Shown here: positions 9,916 to 23,289 of the stretch, piece by piece | Numbering within the stretch: position 1 is the stretch's first letter | Layout of the letters: every line of letters starts with the position of its first letter | DNA from: Zeugodacus cucurbitae | Lineage: Eukaryota; Arthropoda; Insecta; Diptera; Tephritidae | DNA length: 64,000 bases | Direction of reading: 5' to 3' | NCBI RefSeq assembly: GCF_028554725.1 | Contig: NC_071667.1 | Location: forward strand, 81,754,001-81,818,000 | Notes under the pieces: generated by a model | What the model was told of the DNA's origin: nothing | What the model saw: only the letters and a program-made list of their open reading frames with translations | Database searches by the model: none | Position numbers and translations under genes: made by a program

Positions 9916-12900
9916 TTTTGAGATCAAGGTGTTATTTTTGTAACCATTATAAATTAAAACTTACCGATCCAAACAGTGTTAAATCGTCGAAATAACAGTG
10001 CCTGAAGTAACAGTTTACCCGAAAAATTCAGGTCAATACAGGTCCGATATCGTGGAACCGGTTGTTGTGGCAATTGTGTAACCTGAAATTGTGGAGAACT
10101 TCGAGTGTAATTGCCTTTAATTCTTCTAATCGGTGAATATTTCTGCAACATTCTTAAAGTAAGCAAAGCACTTTAATAAGTAGTATATTACGTGGATACT
10201 TCAGAATCTAATTGGATATTTTAGGAGAATATCTCTCTTTATTTTTTGGGTGTTACATAAGACACGGAGACTGGTAGAAAGTCAATTTCTTTGATTTCAA
10301 AAAATAAGTCTAATACTGCCCCAACATAAGGTCTTCTCGTAGGACTTCAGTACTTACAAACAACTAATGGTTCATTCAAGTTGCGTCACAGAGTCGAGTT
10401 TCAGGCTTCGTGGTTATTGACCAATAACTACTACTCCACTTTGTAGCGCAAAGTGAACCTACAGTAACCTTAACCTCACAAACTTTGGGGATTAGTGTAT
10501 AATGTACAAAAGTCACAACTACAAATATTGTATAACTGATTGATTTTAAATGATTTGAGGCAGTTTCAAATTATTTCGAGGTTAAAGAATTACTATGTAC
10601 GAATGATAAAAAATGTATGCGCATATGCAGTTAGCAAAAGCAAAATTCACGTAATCCAAATTTTTGCATACAAAATGTTCCCCATTGGCGTATAAATAAG
10701 AAAATAAAAATGCAAATACAAGTGAACGCTGGCAAGTTATTGTTAAATTATGCCAAATGTATTGAAAGGAATAATTTATCACCACAAATATTTGTTCTAT
10801 AGAATATATGTGAGAATTTTAGAGAATTATACATTTTGAAATAATAAATATAAGAGCGGCATTATAAATTTATTTCATGTTATTTTTATTTAGCTCAAAA
10901 GCAGCAACTCCCCAGTGAACTTGAAGGTTTGTTCGATAATACAAACTACTTTCGCAAAATTATCCTTTCTTGAAATACGACTTCTTTCTATTTTCTATCA
11001 TGAATGATACAAGAGACCTCCTAAATGCCTTATTTTAATTTATTCGTGCCAAGAACTTATGATCCTTTTCAACAGTCCTCCAAATTATTTGTTCCCAAGA
11101 TGTGACTTACATTAATTGCAATTTTCATTCGCTGGTCTAATTTGTCTTGCCCTTAGTCCCATCAAAAACGGGACAATAAATTTCAACTCCTTTAAAAAAT
11201 ATATAAATGTATATAAATTTGTTACAAATCTCTAATTAGTAACTCTCCCAGATGCAGACGAAATCAACGCATTTGGTCATTGTAGTACTCATTAAAACCT
11301 TGTTAGCGACAAAAAAGTCAATAGCAGCCCGGTAGGAAATGTCAATCAATAGCAATGCTCTGCAATTGACGCCGGTTCAATACTCAAGCTTCATTACGTC
11401 ATTGGCAGATGCCTCACATACGTCCACGCTTCACACTTCACAACAATGCCTTGACTGTCAATGGCAGCATTTGAAAAGCAACAGGCTTCATCGACCAGAT
11501 CATTTTCATTTCTTACTGCCAACAGCAGTGTCTGAAGTCAATTCCCGTTGTGAGAAGCGCAATTAACACTCGCTTCACCTTATACATCCACACCCCCTGC
11601 ACAACAAGTTCGTCTACATTTAAACGAGTTTCCAGCTGTCGCTTTGCACACGCTCTGCACTGTCGTTTTCTCTGCGCCACTTGGTTTCTTTTCAGTTTTC
11701 TCCACCCAATCCGGAAGCTACCTCATCTAATTGGACTTCCGTATCCGCAGTAGCATTGCTAAGATTACGCAGGGATTTCTTTTAAATGCGAATATTACCT
11801 ATACCAAATTGCTGCGCCCGGACGAGACCCCACGTCGTCTGTGCCGTTAGGCTAGTTTATTTATATTTATTTCATTACATTGATAGCCAGCCGTGTGACT
11901 CGACTACGTGTGCGTATGTGTATGTAGTTTACTGAAGTTACACTTTCATGGAGACATATCTATGTATTTGTATGGAGTCTCTTTGGCTTCAGCAGTACGT
12001 CCAATCTGACTCATTATCGTTCCAACTTTAAATGCTTCAGCGCAGCATCAACAATCTTACAAGAAGCCAGTCGCCACGACGTCTACGAAGAAGTGAAAGC
12101 AACAGGCAGAGCTACTAGTCAAGTAAAATGAAGACTGTGCTTGCAGTTGGGTATCGGGGTGTACAGATCCTTTCGCCGGCTTGGTGTGGCACAGTGTGAA
12201 GTCGTGGCCAGCAGCGCGTCGAGGTGTTGAGTCATTTTTAATTGAAGTCAATTGCGCCATTGGTGGCAGTCATCAACGTTCGCCCCCGCTCTGGGATTCA
12301 GGCGTCTTTAAAGATAATCGTTTTAACTACTTTCATTTCAGCAACGGCTTATTAGAGTTGAATGGCTTTATGTTTTTCTTGGATATTATTATGAATTATT
12401 ATATTTTTGCTAATTTTTGGACTAGTACGTAAGGCATGTGAAGATAGAATAGATTGCTAAAACTATCGTAGAAGAAAAATTTCTCCGGTTCTATTCCGCC
12501 ATACTGAAGACTTTCGACCCCAAGAAACAATAGAATATTTATTTTCCGATAAGCTGATCGAATAACTTTCAGAACAATGATAATCGATATAAGAAACCTT
12601 TAAGACCCCTTACAACTCTTGGAACATATTCTGGCAAAGGGAAGAACTTTTTTTCATAGTTCTTGAATTTAGGTGGAGAAGTCTTGCGAACTAAATGAGG
12701 TTAGACAGATGTCGAGACGACATTTAAAGCTAAACCAAGGTGTGTTAAAGCATATAACTGGATACTGTCATTCGAGGCCACTAGCGATGTGACTATACGG
12801 TATCTTCTATGAATAAGTGGAGTATTTGCTTCGATGAACTATACCTTTAATACTTCATAATGCCAAATACTATATGAAATATTAAAAGATGTAAGAGTAA

Positions 12901-12939
12901 CCGGTCTACATTAAATTAATTTTAATTCTTCTTCTTCTT
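9916..12939. other. Intergenic, no gene recognised
   Basis: Three kilobases with scattered short ORFs, for example around 11,340-11,750. None shows domains, splice sites in register or plausible codon use. A less AT-rich stretch at about 11,340-12,290 contains runs of Ser/Thr-like codons but is interrupted in all frames. Confidence 0.5.
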
Positions 12940-13400
12940 GACTGGCGTAGACACCGCTTACGCGGTTATAGCCGAGTCCACAACAGCGCGCCACGTATCC
13001 CTCTTTCTGGCAGTTTGGCGCCAATTGGTTATACCAAGCGATGCCAGGTCCCTCTCTACCTGGTCCTTCCATCGGAGTGGAGGTCTCCCTCTTCCTCGGC
13101 TTCCACCAGCGGGTACTGCATCGAATACTTTCAGAGATGGAGCACTTTCATCCATTCGAACAACATGACCTAGCCAGCGTAGCTGCTGTCTTTTTATTCG
13201 CTGAACTATTTCAGTGTCATCGTATAACTCATACGCCATTGCCAATGTTCTGAGAACCATAAATCTTCCGCAAAACCTTTCTCTCGAAAACTCCTAGTGC
13301 CGTCTCATCGGATGTTGACATCGTCCACGCTTCTGCACCGTAAAGTAGGACGGGAATGATGAGAGACTTGTAGAGTTTGGTTTTTGTTCGTCGAGACCTT
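12940..13400 (-). mobile_element. RTE-clade non-LTR retrotransposon fragment 2 (dead)
   Basis: The minus strand repeats the C-terminal part of fragment 1: YDDTEIVQRIKRQQLRWLGH, then HVVRMDESAPSLKVF, then GRGRPPLRWKDQVERDLASL and a stop (13260-12958). Upstream of 13,260 it continues out of frame with the sequence that matches fragment 1. Downstream it ends in a GAAGAAGAAGAATT-like tail, consistent with the short microsatellite tails of RTE elements. It is 5' truncated. The C-terminus is better preserved than in fragment 1 but diverged from it. Confidence 0.85.
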
Positions 13401-16400
13401 AAACCTTAAACTATAACCCACATAAAAACTGGAGCTTTAACCACAACATAGGCAGCGATTTACATATAGCGAAGGCATTTAGCCGTCAATAGACAAAACA
13501 AAACGGAAACTCGCTTAAATCCGAACAGAGAATAAAGCTACTTAAGTTTTGAAGAAGTTTGCGCTTATCTTTAATCTCAGGAACTTTGGTTTTCATACTC
13601 TTATTTCTGCTGGCCATACTTGATTACAACATGTAACACATAAATACTTGCGAGAAATATGAATATCGAAAAAGATAACACAAAAGAACACTCATGCACC
13701 CTCAAGAACACTTTGAAGCACGTAGATATGAAGACCAATTCAACTTTGCATAGCCCATTGTGCTCGAGATAATATCAACTTGTTTGGCTTACGTCAAACC
13801 ACCATACGGCGCTTCAATAGCTGATTGTCACCTGCCAGGCGAATTGTGCGCTCGCCTTCTGCCACGCCTCGCTCCTTCAACTACAAGCACAGCCCGCATA
13901 CACTGCACACACACCCTCGCACACATTCCCATTGGAGAAATTTTACTTTTGTTTGGATGTGTGTTTCCACGAACAACTTGAACTAAATTAAGTTTTGATA
14001 ATTCCTAATAATCTGTTGCGCAAACTTTTCCCACAAAAATACTCACAGTACCCTCACTTTACTTTGTACACTTCCTGGGCATTATACCCATACATCCGGC
14101 ACAGGGATTAAGTGATTTGTATGTGCGTTGCTGCGGCAAAGGCCGAGTGCGTATGCGAAGCCACCATCAACCCAGTGTCCATTGCGCCCGCTGCTCAAGT
14201 TCGTTTCAAGTGAACAATCGCCTTGTCAGTCTGTGGCGAAAGTTTGGCGCTAATGAATTGTTAAACAGTGTAAAGTAAATTGTAATATCTAGAGTCTCAT
14301 CTAAGTGCGCTCATTGTTACCCTTATTGTTGTAAACTTTCATCTTTAATACAAAAGCGGTGGTTTACTCGAAACCGCAAGTAGCAATGGATGTATTTAAA
14401 TACGCAGTTTTGTCAAAGTTTAGTGTGCTTGTATAGCTTTAATGATTTAATATGTCCAAGTAGTAATATTATATAAGTTTCCTCTCAGCAATTATTTTCG
14501 AAATAAATAAACAAAAAAATGTTTGTCATGAATGGCGGATCCAATATGGCGCCGCTTTTTTGAACATCGGAATCGCTTCAAAATCGTTATCCTGGGGTTT
14601 TCGGGATCGCTGATTACGAATTTGACGTTACTTTTTTAAAATTCAAAATGGCGAGCCGTGGCGGACATATTTTAAAACTTCTCTATATTGCATCCACCAT
14701 TTTGAATTTTGAGTAACAAGTTTCAAACGATTCCGATGAATTTTTCAAAAAACCGTCCGCGATATTGATTTTCTAGAGTTATCTCAAAACCCTGATCTGA
14801 TGGGGTTAAATGGACCTCGGATACGGTTTCAGTGACCCCAAAAACAAATAGCACACATAGTAAGATCCCCAGGTCAAAACAATTTTTTTTTGTGTGGCTG
14901 TGTTAGCAGATATTTGTATAGCTTTAATGAGTTTAATTTTCAGATCCTTTTCATCGACTATTTTGAAAACACATATCATATCTGCATAGTAATCCGAAAT
15001 AGTTTGACTAATCGCACAAAATTACAGTTAACCTTATTACTTATTATATATTCATGAGTTCTAAAATGGCGAGCAAAACAATCGGTGGTTGATAGGTTAA
15101 AATTAGGACCAAGGCGAGTTGTGAACTTTTAAGTGTTGGGGATACGATTTTTCAGGACAATAGTTTACGTAGTCAAATTTAAAGAAAATCCAACACAAAT
15201 TAAATCAATTGCATTGGTACTTTTACCCCTAAAATATCGGTGAGCCCTGATTAGGAAGAATGCGAAATAGCAGTACTAGAGCAGAACCATTATGTCAGTC
15301 CTGTAACATTAAGAGGAGACAAATAGAACAGTGGAGAATTGGTATTACAAGGATTGGCGCCGAAAGAGCCAAGGCTATCCCAATAATCGAGTTTAAGAAG
15401 TATTTCGACAATTGAAAAAAGCGCTGGCATAAGGGTAGCTATTTCGAATATGACACTTAGACTTTCTAAGTCGGATACAAGCACAAATGAACCAAAAGCA
15501 TTTACGAACACAGTGTATCCACGCAGTTCGGACATCCGTCCGTTCGATTTGCTGTTGTAGAAATTTTACAGTCTCCAATGTCATGCAAATTATTGCATTT
15601 CGCTTCATTCTTTACAATTCTTATTCCAAACCAAAAAAAAAAAAAGTTGCAATTGCCTGCACATTTTCCATATGATTCTACTTTTCGCAAAAGACATTAC
15701 TCATACGCAGTGGGTCACGAGTTAAGCGCAAAATTTTCCACTGAAATGCCCCACTAAAAGGCAAAACCACCTAAAACAACTTTTTTCAAAGAACAGAAAT
15801 AAAACTTTGCTTTTTCAAATATGTTCTCACACATATCCAACATTGTATGATTCTTGCTTGCATAAGGATTGAATTCCATCGTTACTACAGCTTAGTCTGA
15901 ATCTATATCTTTTTGTTTTAAAATTCTAACTCCCACGCAGACAGCAATCGCTTGCATCCAAGTGCAATTCCTAACACATTCATACCTATGTACTCGTATA
16001 TATACATTGGTGCGCATAACTGTGTCTAAATCAAGCGGTAAATTCCCAAAATTCAAGTGTACAAAATCCAAGAGGGCAACATTTCTAAAAGCTTAATCGA
16101 TTTCGGCATTCATTTTTGTTCATTCACGCATTTTTCAATTGTTCCAACTGTTCTTCTGTTACTAGCAACAGGCCGCCGGTCATTTGGGAAATACAATGGA
16201 ATTGCAAACGAACTGCCAACATTTACTCTTTCCTTCCTTTTTTGCGTTTATTTTGTATTATTTTTTCTTGCTTCACAGCACGAGTATTTCCTTAGGCTCT
16301 TTCATTTGTATTTTTTTCTGTGTTGCTTACTTCCTTTCGGGCTGTTGCATTCAGCTTACCCATCCTTTGTGGCCTTGCTTCGAAATATTTTTGGTATTTA

Positions 16401-17317
16401 AAAATGTTTCAGTGTGAACTTGTATTTATGTGATTAGTTGTTTTGTTTTTTGGAAATTTATTTTTACTGAGAAAATTAATTGCATGTTATGAAAATTAAT
16501 TTTAAGTTTAACTCTTTCAACTATTGTAGAATAAATACGTGATTGTTGCTCTAGGAGCCTGGTATCAGGTGCATAAAAAATTCCCTAAGTGTTTTCCTAA
16601 CCTTAAAAAGCTCTAAAATTTATTGGCATGAGCTAACTCTCTACTCTACAGATGATAGAACTTACTGAAACCCTATAAGTCTCAGATAAAATGATTTGTA
16701 ACACTTTCTAAGAGATCTATTGGCGAATATCTAATAAAGCCCTAACAATTGCAAAGCTGCGTTAGCCGATTAAATATGGGATGAATAAGACATGGAACAT
16801 TTATACCGAAATTGTTATATCTACATAGAAACCATCAGACGAAAGCTTGAAAGCCAATTGAAATTGTAAACGAGTTAGTCCTATTGAGGAGACTACCCGA
16901 TTAAAGGTTATTTTCATAATGCCGATGTCCGCATTGGACTTCTTCGCATAAGATGTATGTATATGGAAACTAGATCAATTTGATATTGAACAAGAAACGT
17001 AAAGTCATACCCTTTCGATTGACTGGCTGTTCGATTTAAACTGAGAGCTTTGAAGTTTCATGTAGCGTATATTAAGATTTCACCAAATAATCCTTCAATT
17101 TTTGAATGAATTTTGAACTGTACGCCACTTTCGCCTATTTTTCAGATTTTAAAAGATCTAACAATGACTATAGAACCCACAATACACCGAATTTGATCGC
17201 TTTGGCGACCTTGGCTAGATCAAACAGGTTTATCATGAAAACGGTGAATAACTTCGAATAAAGTTGCTGCTACTACAAAAACTACATTAAAACAAAAAAT
17301 TTCTGGTAATCTAACAA
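13401..17317. other. Intergenic, no gene recognised
   Basis: AT-rich sequence without a supported gene. ORFs near 13,760, 15,290-15,690 and 16,057-16,417 are short, low-complexity or lack an ATG, and show no domain. Confidence 0.5.
14519..14885. repeat. Probable interspersed repeat (AATGGCGG-rich)
   Basis: The stretch has higher GC than its surroundings. It contains several copies of AATGGCG or GGCGGA boxes, GGGGTTTTCGGGATCGCTG at about 14,595, and an internal inverted pair (TTCAAAATGGCG near 14,641 and CCATTTTGAATTTTGA near 14,697). This style of sequence is known to me from insect interspersed repeats, but I cannot name the family or define ends. Confidence 0.35.
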
Positions 17318-17886
17318 CAATGTCAGCCTCGAAATCCAGCGCAGAATCACTCTTGCCAACAGGTGCTACTTTGGACTGAGTAGGCAATTGAAAAGTAAAG
17401 TCCTCTCTCGGCGAACCAAAATCAAACTCTACAAGTTAAGCTTATCATTCCCGTCCTGCTTTATGGTGCAGAAGCTTGGACGATGTCAACATCAGATGAG
17501 ACGACACTAGGAGTTTTCGAGAGGAAAATTTTGCGCAAGATTTATGGTCCTCAGAACATTGGCAACGGCGAAAACCGCAGACGATGGAACGATGAGCTGT
17601 ACCAGTTATACGACGACATTGACATAGTTCAGCGAATAAATAGACAGCGGCTACGCTGCTAGGTCATGTTGTACGAATGGACGAAAACACTCCAGCTCTG
17701 AAAGTGTTCGATTCAGTACCCGCCGGAGGAAGCCGAGGAAGGGGAAGGCCTCCACTCCGTTGGAGGGACCAGGTGGAGAGCGACCTGGTTACACTTGGAA
17801 TCTCCAACTGGCGCCGAACTGCGAAGGAAAGAGAGGAGTGGCGCATTATCATCGATTCGGCTATAACCGGCTAAACGATTCAACGC
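17318..17886 (+). mobile_element. RTE-clade non-LTR retrotransposon fragment 3 (dead)
   Basis: This is the third copy of the same C-terminal RTE region, on the opposite strand to fragments 1 and 2. Readable parts include LEIQRRITLANRCYFGLSRQ, LLYGAEAWTMSTSDETTLG, KIYGPQNIGNGENRRRWNDE, then DENTPALKVFDSVPAGGS and GRGRPPLRWRDQVESDL, ending at the stop near 17,874. An extra base near 17,437 and a loss near 17,660 break the frame. It is very similar to fragment 1 in the last 200 bp, including the tail CGGCTAAACGATTCAACGCC, which suggests one recent subfamily. Confidence 0.87.
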
Positions 17887-18379
17887 CAATCACATAGATA
17901 CATACAATCTAACAATACTTATCAAAAAGCCTGTCTTTAAACCTGAACTTAATACCTTTTTAGAGCTTACAATTTCACTTTTTTACTCCAATTCCATCGT
18001 CCATTCCAGAAAACACAAATAATTTGAATAAGTTATGAATTTTTATTTTCTTATTTATATTATTCACGACTTTTTTTTAGTTTATTAATGATTTCACTGA
18101 AACATCGATACCATTTGGGGTACTAATATAGTATTCAGTACTTAGGTTATTTTTTTCATAATTTTTTTCATATTTTTCAATTTATACATATACATATCGA
18201 TTTGTTGAATGTATGTAAGGTTGTATGTTTACGTGTAGAAACAGCTATTGACTTAAAGGATTTTAGATTTTGTTTGTTGCTTCTCGCTTTTCTTTTCTTT
18301 TGGGGAATTTTGTGAAAACGTTGCAGCTACTAAGAGATATCGGTGTAGACAGTTGTTGACTTTCCATCAATGCAATGTA

Positions 18380-18552
18380 AAAATGTATGTATGTGTGCAG
18401 TTATTTTAAATATATATATAAATATATTTATATATATATATGAGTGTGTGGCTGTGTGTATGTATGTATATCGCTTCATAATCTCCAATGCATTTGTATG
18501 CATTTATATATGTATGTATGTATGTATAATATGTATTTATGTATGTATATAA
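18380..18552. repeat. TATG/TATA microsatellite cluster
   Basis: Imperfect runs of TATG, TA and GTGTGTAT. The apparent Tyr/Ile/Cys-rich ORF across it is an artefact of the repeat. Confidence 0.85.
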
Positions 18553-19850
18553 AACTTCATTGTATTACAATTCTTTAAAACAATTACAATATTTCATTTA
18601 CTTAATATTTCGTTAATTAGCGCTACTAACTACACACACACTTTGACGTTTGCTATTACAATAGATAATTCATTTTTATTAGTACATACAATATATAATG
18701 ATATTTTCTGTTTTTTTTTTTTTTTATTTATTATTAATTGTTAAGTATTCAATATTGTATTTCTTGCGCTTTAAATTCATTTCAATGGCCACGTTTGTGG
18801 GATGGTGCGACACAGTCGCTTTGTGACGACGTTCTTTTTTGGTTTGTTTAACTTTTGTAAGCAATTCGAATCCCGATTTTTTCATGAATTTGCTGTTTAA
18901 TTTTTTATTTTTTATTTATTTAGTATTAATGTATGTGTATATGTACGCTTTATTTATAGGCTAAAAAGCTGTTGCTGCCGGTAGGTATTATTTTCCATTA
19001 TAAAGTCGGTATTTAAAAAGCTTTTTAAAATATATATTTTTCTATTGTATGTTTTGGCCGTTTGCCTCAATCGTAAACACGCTGCTGATTTTTTTTTTTT
19101 GAAAAAAAAAACACTTTCTGCTGAGTTAAAGAAGAAATGATGAATTTTAAACGGAAACAAAATTCGAAAAATATTGTGTTTTGAACCAAATTTAGTAGTT
19201 AATTTAAAAATCCTTGTTTACAAATAGAAAATTGTTTACCGCTGAAGACCAACAACATCATTTTATAAATTTAAGCACTTAAAGATTATTTTATAATATA
19301 ATATTAACAATACATACAAAATATTTAATTATAGAACATATACTCGTACATATATTTACTTTTTTTATATAATATATAGAATTCGTTTGCAATGCCAAGT
19401 GTTATAACAGTTATTACAGCGATATTAAAATAAGAAATATATATTTTATTTTTTTTACAGCGATATATATATTTGACAAACATAAATTGTACCCTAGTAA
19501 ACCTAAAATATTTCTACACAAATTTGAGCAAGTATTAAGTGGAACCCTTTGGTCCGAAAATATGGATCATACAAATTGCAGTTAGACTCCACATACGTTC
19601 CACAGAAAGTAACAGAGCTTAATTTTTCTTTGCATTGTTTACTGAATATACAAATTTAAAACACATAATTAAACAAATATTTACAATTAAAATTTGTGCG
19701 AAAATTTTGAAGAATTTATAAATATTTATCAACATTGACTCAAACACGTATGTAATTCTACAGATTGTAACACAAATGTATAGTTTTTTACTTGAAAATT
19801 GCAATAAAAATATTTTCTTGATCTCTTCTAGAGTGCATACTACTTGAAAT

Positions 19851-19975
19851 GTTACAAAAAAAAAATATTAAAAAAATATAATAAAAGTAATATATAAAAA
19901 AAAAATAAAAAAAAATTTAAAAATAAAAAAATATAATAAAAAAATGTAAACAAAAATATAAAAAAATTTTAAAAT
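19851..19975. repeat. A/T-only low-complexity tract
   Basis: About 125 bp made almost wholly of A runs interrupted by T or TAT, directly beside the MITE at 19,977. Confidence 0.85.
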
Positions 19976-19976
19976 A

Positions 19977-20142
19977 CAGTTGAACTTCAAGCTTCCTTAA
20001 CTCGAAGTTCTCCATAACTCGAACTCTAGAATTGGCAATAGAAGTCAAATTTCATACAAATTTCCTACCATAAATCTATCTTTTCGATCAGGACATCATT
20101 TTTTTGTGGATTATGGTGATTCGAGTTAGGGAAGTACAACTG
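19977..20142. mobile_element. 166-bp pogo/Tigger-like MITE with TA target duplication
   Basis: The left end reads CAGTTGAACTTC...CCTTAACTCGAA. The reverse complement of the right end reads CAGTTGTACTTCCCTAACTCGAA. These are matching terminal inverted repeats of about 23 bp, with a 4-bp insertion in the left arm. The element is flanked by TA on both sides (19,975-19,976 and 20,143-20,144). TA duplication and CAGT termini fit the IS630-Tc1-mariner superfamily, pogo/Tigger branch. It has no coding capacity, so it must be mobilised in trans if it moves at all. Confidence 0.75.
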
Positions 20143-21219
20143 TATTAAAAATAGCAAATTATTTGTATGCACTTATTTCCAAAATAGAATCTATTATTTA
20201 TATTCCAAAACCTTCACCCTCAAAATATTCAAATATTCTTTAGAGTTCTCAACAGCAACCAAATAACCTTTTCAAATGCATAAAATTTCATAAAACTGAT
20301 CTTCAACTAAATCTTTAGAATACTAACATTGATACAGCTTAGCATTTTTACTATTTTCATAAATTGAAATATGTAACGGATATACAGATTTTGAAATTTA
20401 ATTTTCAATATTGTACAACGTTAAGAATACTCCGGCAAACGCGTAGATATCCAAGGAATTAAGTAGTGACTCAAATTTGTTTTTGCTAATTACATTATAT
20501 GGCAAAATCGATTTTTTTCTGGTATTGTACCGGACTCACGTTTTTTCTGGAGAATATATGGATTCGAAGTTCGAAAAAACGACTTTTTAAAAATAGTATT
20601 ATTAATACATTTTTCTGTTAATTCAATGGTGTATAAAACTTTTCCGCCAAGCTTATCTAACAGATGCTAGGAAAGGTCAAAGTTTGATCTTCGAAAAACA
20701 AAAATTGTATATCGAAAAATACTGGACCCCTTATAACATCTGTCATTTAAGCTTTAATTAAGAACAAATTTAGATTATATCTATATTTTGGATTTTTTAG
20801 TATCTATATTCTGTAAGTAATAATAATTTTTTAGTCATTTTTGCGAACTTCGAAGGCAAATATTTCGATTTTGAAGGCTAACTTCGAAAATCGGAGAGTA
20901 CACATTTTTTACTTATGACTCAATCTCCCGGAAAAAGTGAGTTTGGTTCAATACTCAGCAGAGTGTTGCACAGTATTATTTATTATTGCGTTTTCTAAAG
21001 AACTCAGCTGTTTATAGAGTGCACTACATCGAAAATCCTTAGCTAACTGCTAGCAAATTAGAAACTACAGGAATGTTTGTGTATTTTGTGTGTGCAATGC
21101 GTTGTGACATACAAATCAAATTTTTATTTTACAAATTTTGATGATTACATTTAGATTAGCGCCAACAGTTCAGCTACATATATAATATAAATACTTTTCA
21201 CGGTTCTCGTAATTGTGCT

Positions 21220-21264
21220 GTGTATGTGTGTGTGTGTGGGTATGTATGTATGTGTGTGTGTGTT
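21220..21264. repeat. (TG)n/(TATG)n microsatellite
   Basis: Mixed GTGTGTGT and GTATGTAT runs. Confidence 0.9.
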
Positions 21265-22207
21265 TTAAAATGCAGCAAGTTTCTTTCGTTTTAATTTGTT
21301 AATTTTCTTCATTCCACTCCACTCCACTCTCTCTTAATCCTTCAACAGGTATACAATTATTATTTGTATTTTTACAATTAAAGCTTATATTGTTGCTGTG
21401 GCATATATGTATGTACATCAACAACATCAATATGTACTACCTTTGTTATCAACATATTTAAATAAATATATTTAAAAGCCGTTAAAAAAGGATTTTTTCT
21501 TTTATAAAATTGCAAACCTTTGTAGCTCATACATATATAAAAAATAAACACGCGTATTTTCGTAAGTTTATAAGCATATATGCATGTAGTATGTACGTAA
21601 TAGCACTAAAATAAAATTCCATAATAATATAAAGAAAAATATAATATGTTAAAAAGTAGTAAATACATTTAAAATGCATGTTTTTAGCTTTTTGCTTTTT
21701 GCGCGATGACAGTTTCGTTTTTCGTTATTTGCTTCTACACGACTCTTAATCTCAATTATTCAAAAATTTGACCAAAATGCCTTAGTTCAGTTTCAGTATC
21801 AGCAGTAGTAACAATTTAGCAATATCCAATATCATTCAAATTTTACTTTTGGGATGTTAAACATCCATTTTGCACAATTATTACGCTTTCAACTTACATT
21901 ACTAAACTTAGTTACTAAGAAATATTCAATTTAATTCCACAACTTTACAAAATAACTTTGTTTCTACTTGGCAAACGACTCGTACATGTGTATGTAATTA
22001 AAAAAAAAAAATCAAAAAACCAAAAATAAAGAAATTGGCAATTATAAGGATACAAATTTGCAAAATGCAGACATCAGTGCGCACTTCGCAACACACATAT
22101 ATATATGGATCCATTTTACGTATACCAAACCAATTTATATGTTACTTTTAAGCATTCTAAATGATCAATGTCGGCTCAACGCAGCGCCATGACAGCTGTT
22201 CCTTTGT

Positions 22208-23046
22208 CTAGGCCTCAGTTTCGGCGCCCTTTAGCCGGAGCCGTGCGAAATCCTCAAAGATAATGTCATCATCTTGTGAATCATCCTCGTCCAATTGTAT
22301 CAAATTGGTTGTGGGCACCTCTTCGGGCTGCGCCTCGCTAACACCATTGCCGGTACCAACAGCTTCCAATGACAAGCCACCATCACGTAGGCTCTGACGC
22401 GGCGACTTATCCATTAATAGTGGATTATCCTCCTCTTCTGGCTTGGGATGCATCAACGTGAATGGCAATTCAGCGACCAAATCATTGCCCATTAAAGCGC
22501 CACTGATGAGCAGTTTAACTTTCACCTTGTAGTGTACAATGATGCCAAGACTTTCGCGTTGTGCCGGATTCGTTATGAGCGTGCTGGACGCCAGATTTGT
22601 ATCCTCGTGCTTCAACTGGCCGTCGAGCGCGAGTCCCCACTTGTCCTTGTTGTCGGCAAGCAGTGGACACAGTTCGAACACTTTCGACAGCGTAAAACCG
22701 GGCAGCACCTGACAACCGTCCTCCGATTCGGTTTCCGCCACCACCGACTTGTACTGCGCCGTCGAGAAAAGGCAAATGTCGGCGAATTGACGGACACAAA
22801 CTTTAATCTTCTTTACGTTGCGATTCGAATTGTTGGCTATATGCACATTGACGGATATCTTCTCACCATGATGATAGAGCTCCTTATCCAAACTGGCTTC
22901 TAGGTGGATTTTATTCGGTTTCAACAGAAACTCTTTGCTCACTTCGATGGATGGCTGCTCGCCCACCTTGGACGGTGCGTACATAACCTTGCGTATGGTC
23001 AAACGGACAGAGTTGCGTTTATGCGGTTTATCATCGATGTGTTCGC
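22208..23046 (-). CDS. krz: kurtz, coding exon 2 (beta-arrestin C domain and tail)
   Basis: This is the C-terminal exon of the non-visual arrestin that desensitises G-protein-coupled receptors and links them to clathrin endocytosis. The acceptor TTTTCACAG ends at 23,047. The split codon G|GC joins phase 1 of exon 1 to read AFVGEHIDDKPHKRNSVRLT. Family signatures include HLEASLDKELYHHGEKISVN, GLALDGQLKHEDTNLASSTL and GIIVHYKVKVKL. The tail (product residues 428-450) holds a clathrin box, LIQLD, and the beta-arrestin AP-2 motif FEDFARLR (F-x-x-F-x-x-x-R). These tail motifs separate kurtz from the visual arrestins. The stop is at 22,210-22,208. The open frame extends upstream of 23,046, but that part is intron. 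Confidence 0.95.
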
Positions 23047-23289
23047 CTGTGAAAAGTTGCATTTCATTGATTATTATTGTCAGTATTATTAATGTAAAGC
23101 AAAAACAAATGGAAAACAGTGTGTGTAATTGAAAATGAAAGGTTGTTGCTTGATCTTGAGACTCCAAAAAAAAACTGCGCTAAAACTTGTGATGAGTTTA
23201 CACAAACTCATTATCAAAAGCATCATGTAATGCCGCTTAGAAATTCCTTAGCTACCGTTTTTTTCTAAGCGCTTAAAATCTAGCAATTA

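Larger units (their letters stand above)
17887..22207. other. AT-rich 3' flank of kurtz, possibly including its 3' UTR
   Basis: No coding gene is recognised. The region lies downstream of the kurtz stop (minus strand), so its right part probably includes the kurtz 3' UTR, but I cannot place the poly(A) site. Contents are microsatellites, long A/T-only tracts and one small DNA transposon, listed separately. Confidence 0.55.

Noticed and set aside
16057..16417. Overlapping hydrophobic ORFs of 77-114 codons
   Set aside because: Longest starts with GTG; Phe/Leu/Tyr-rich from T-rich DNA; two overlapping frames are both open, typical of low-complexity sequence.
22532..22903. Plus-strand 123-codon ORF
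   Set aside because: Antisense shadow of the kurtz exon, which is strongly supported on the other strand.
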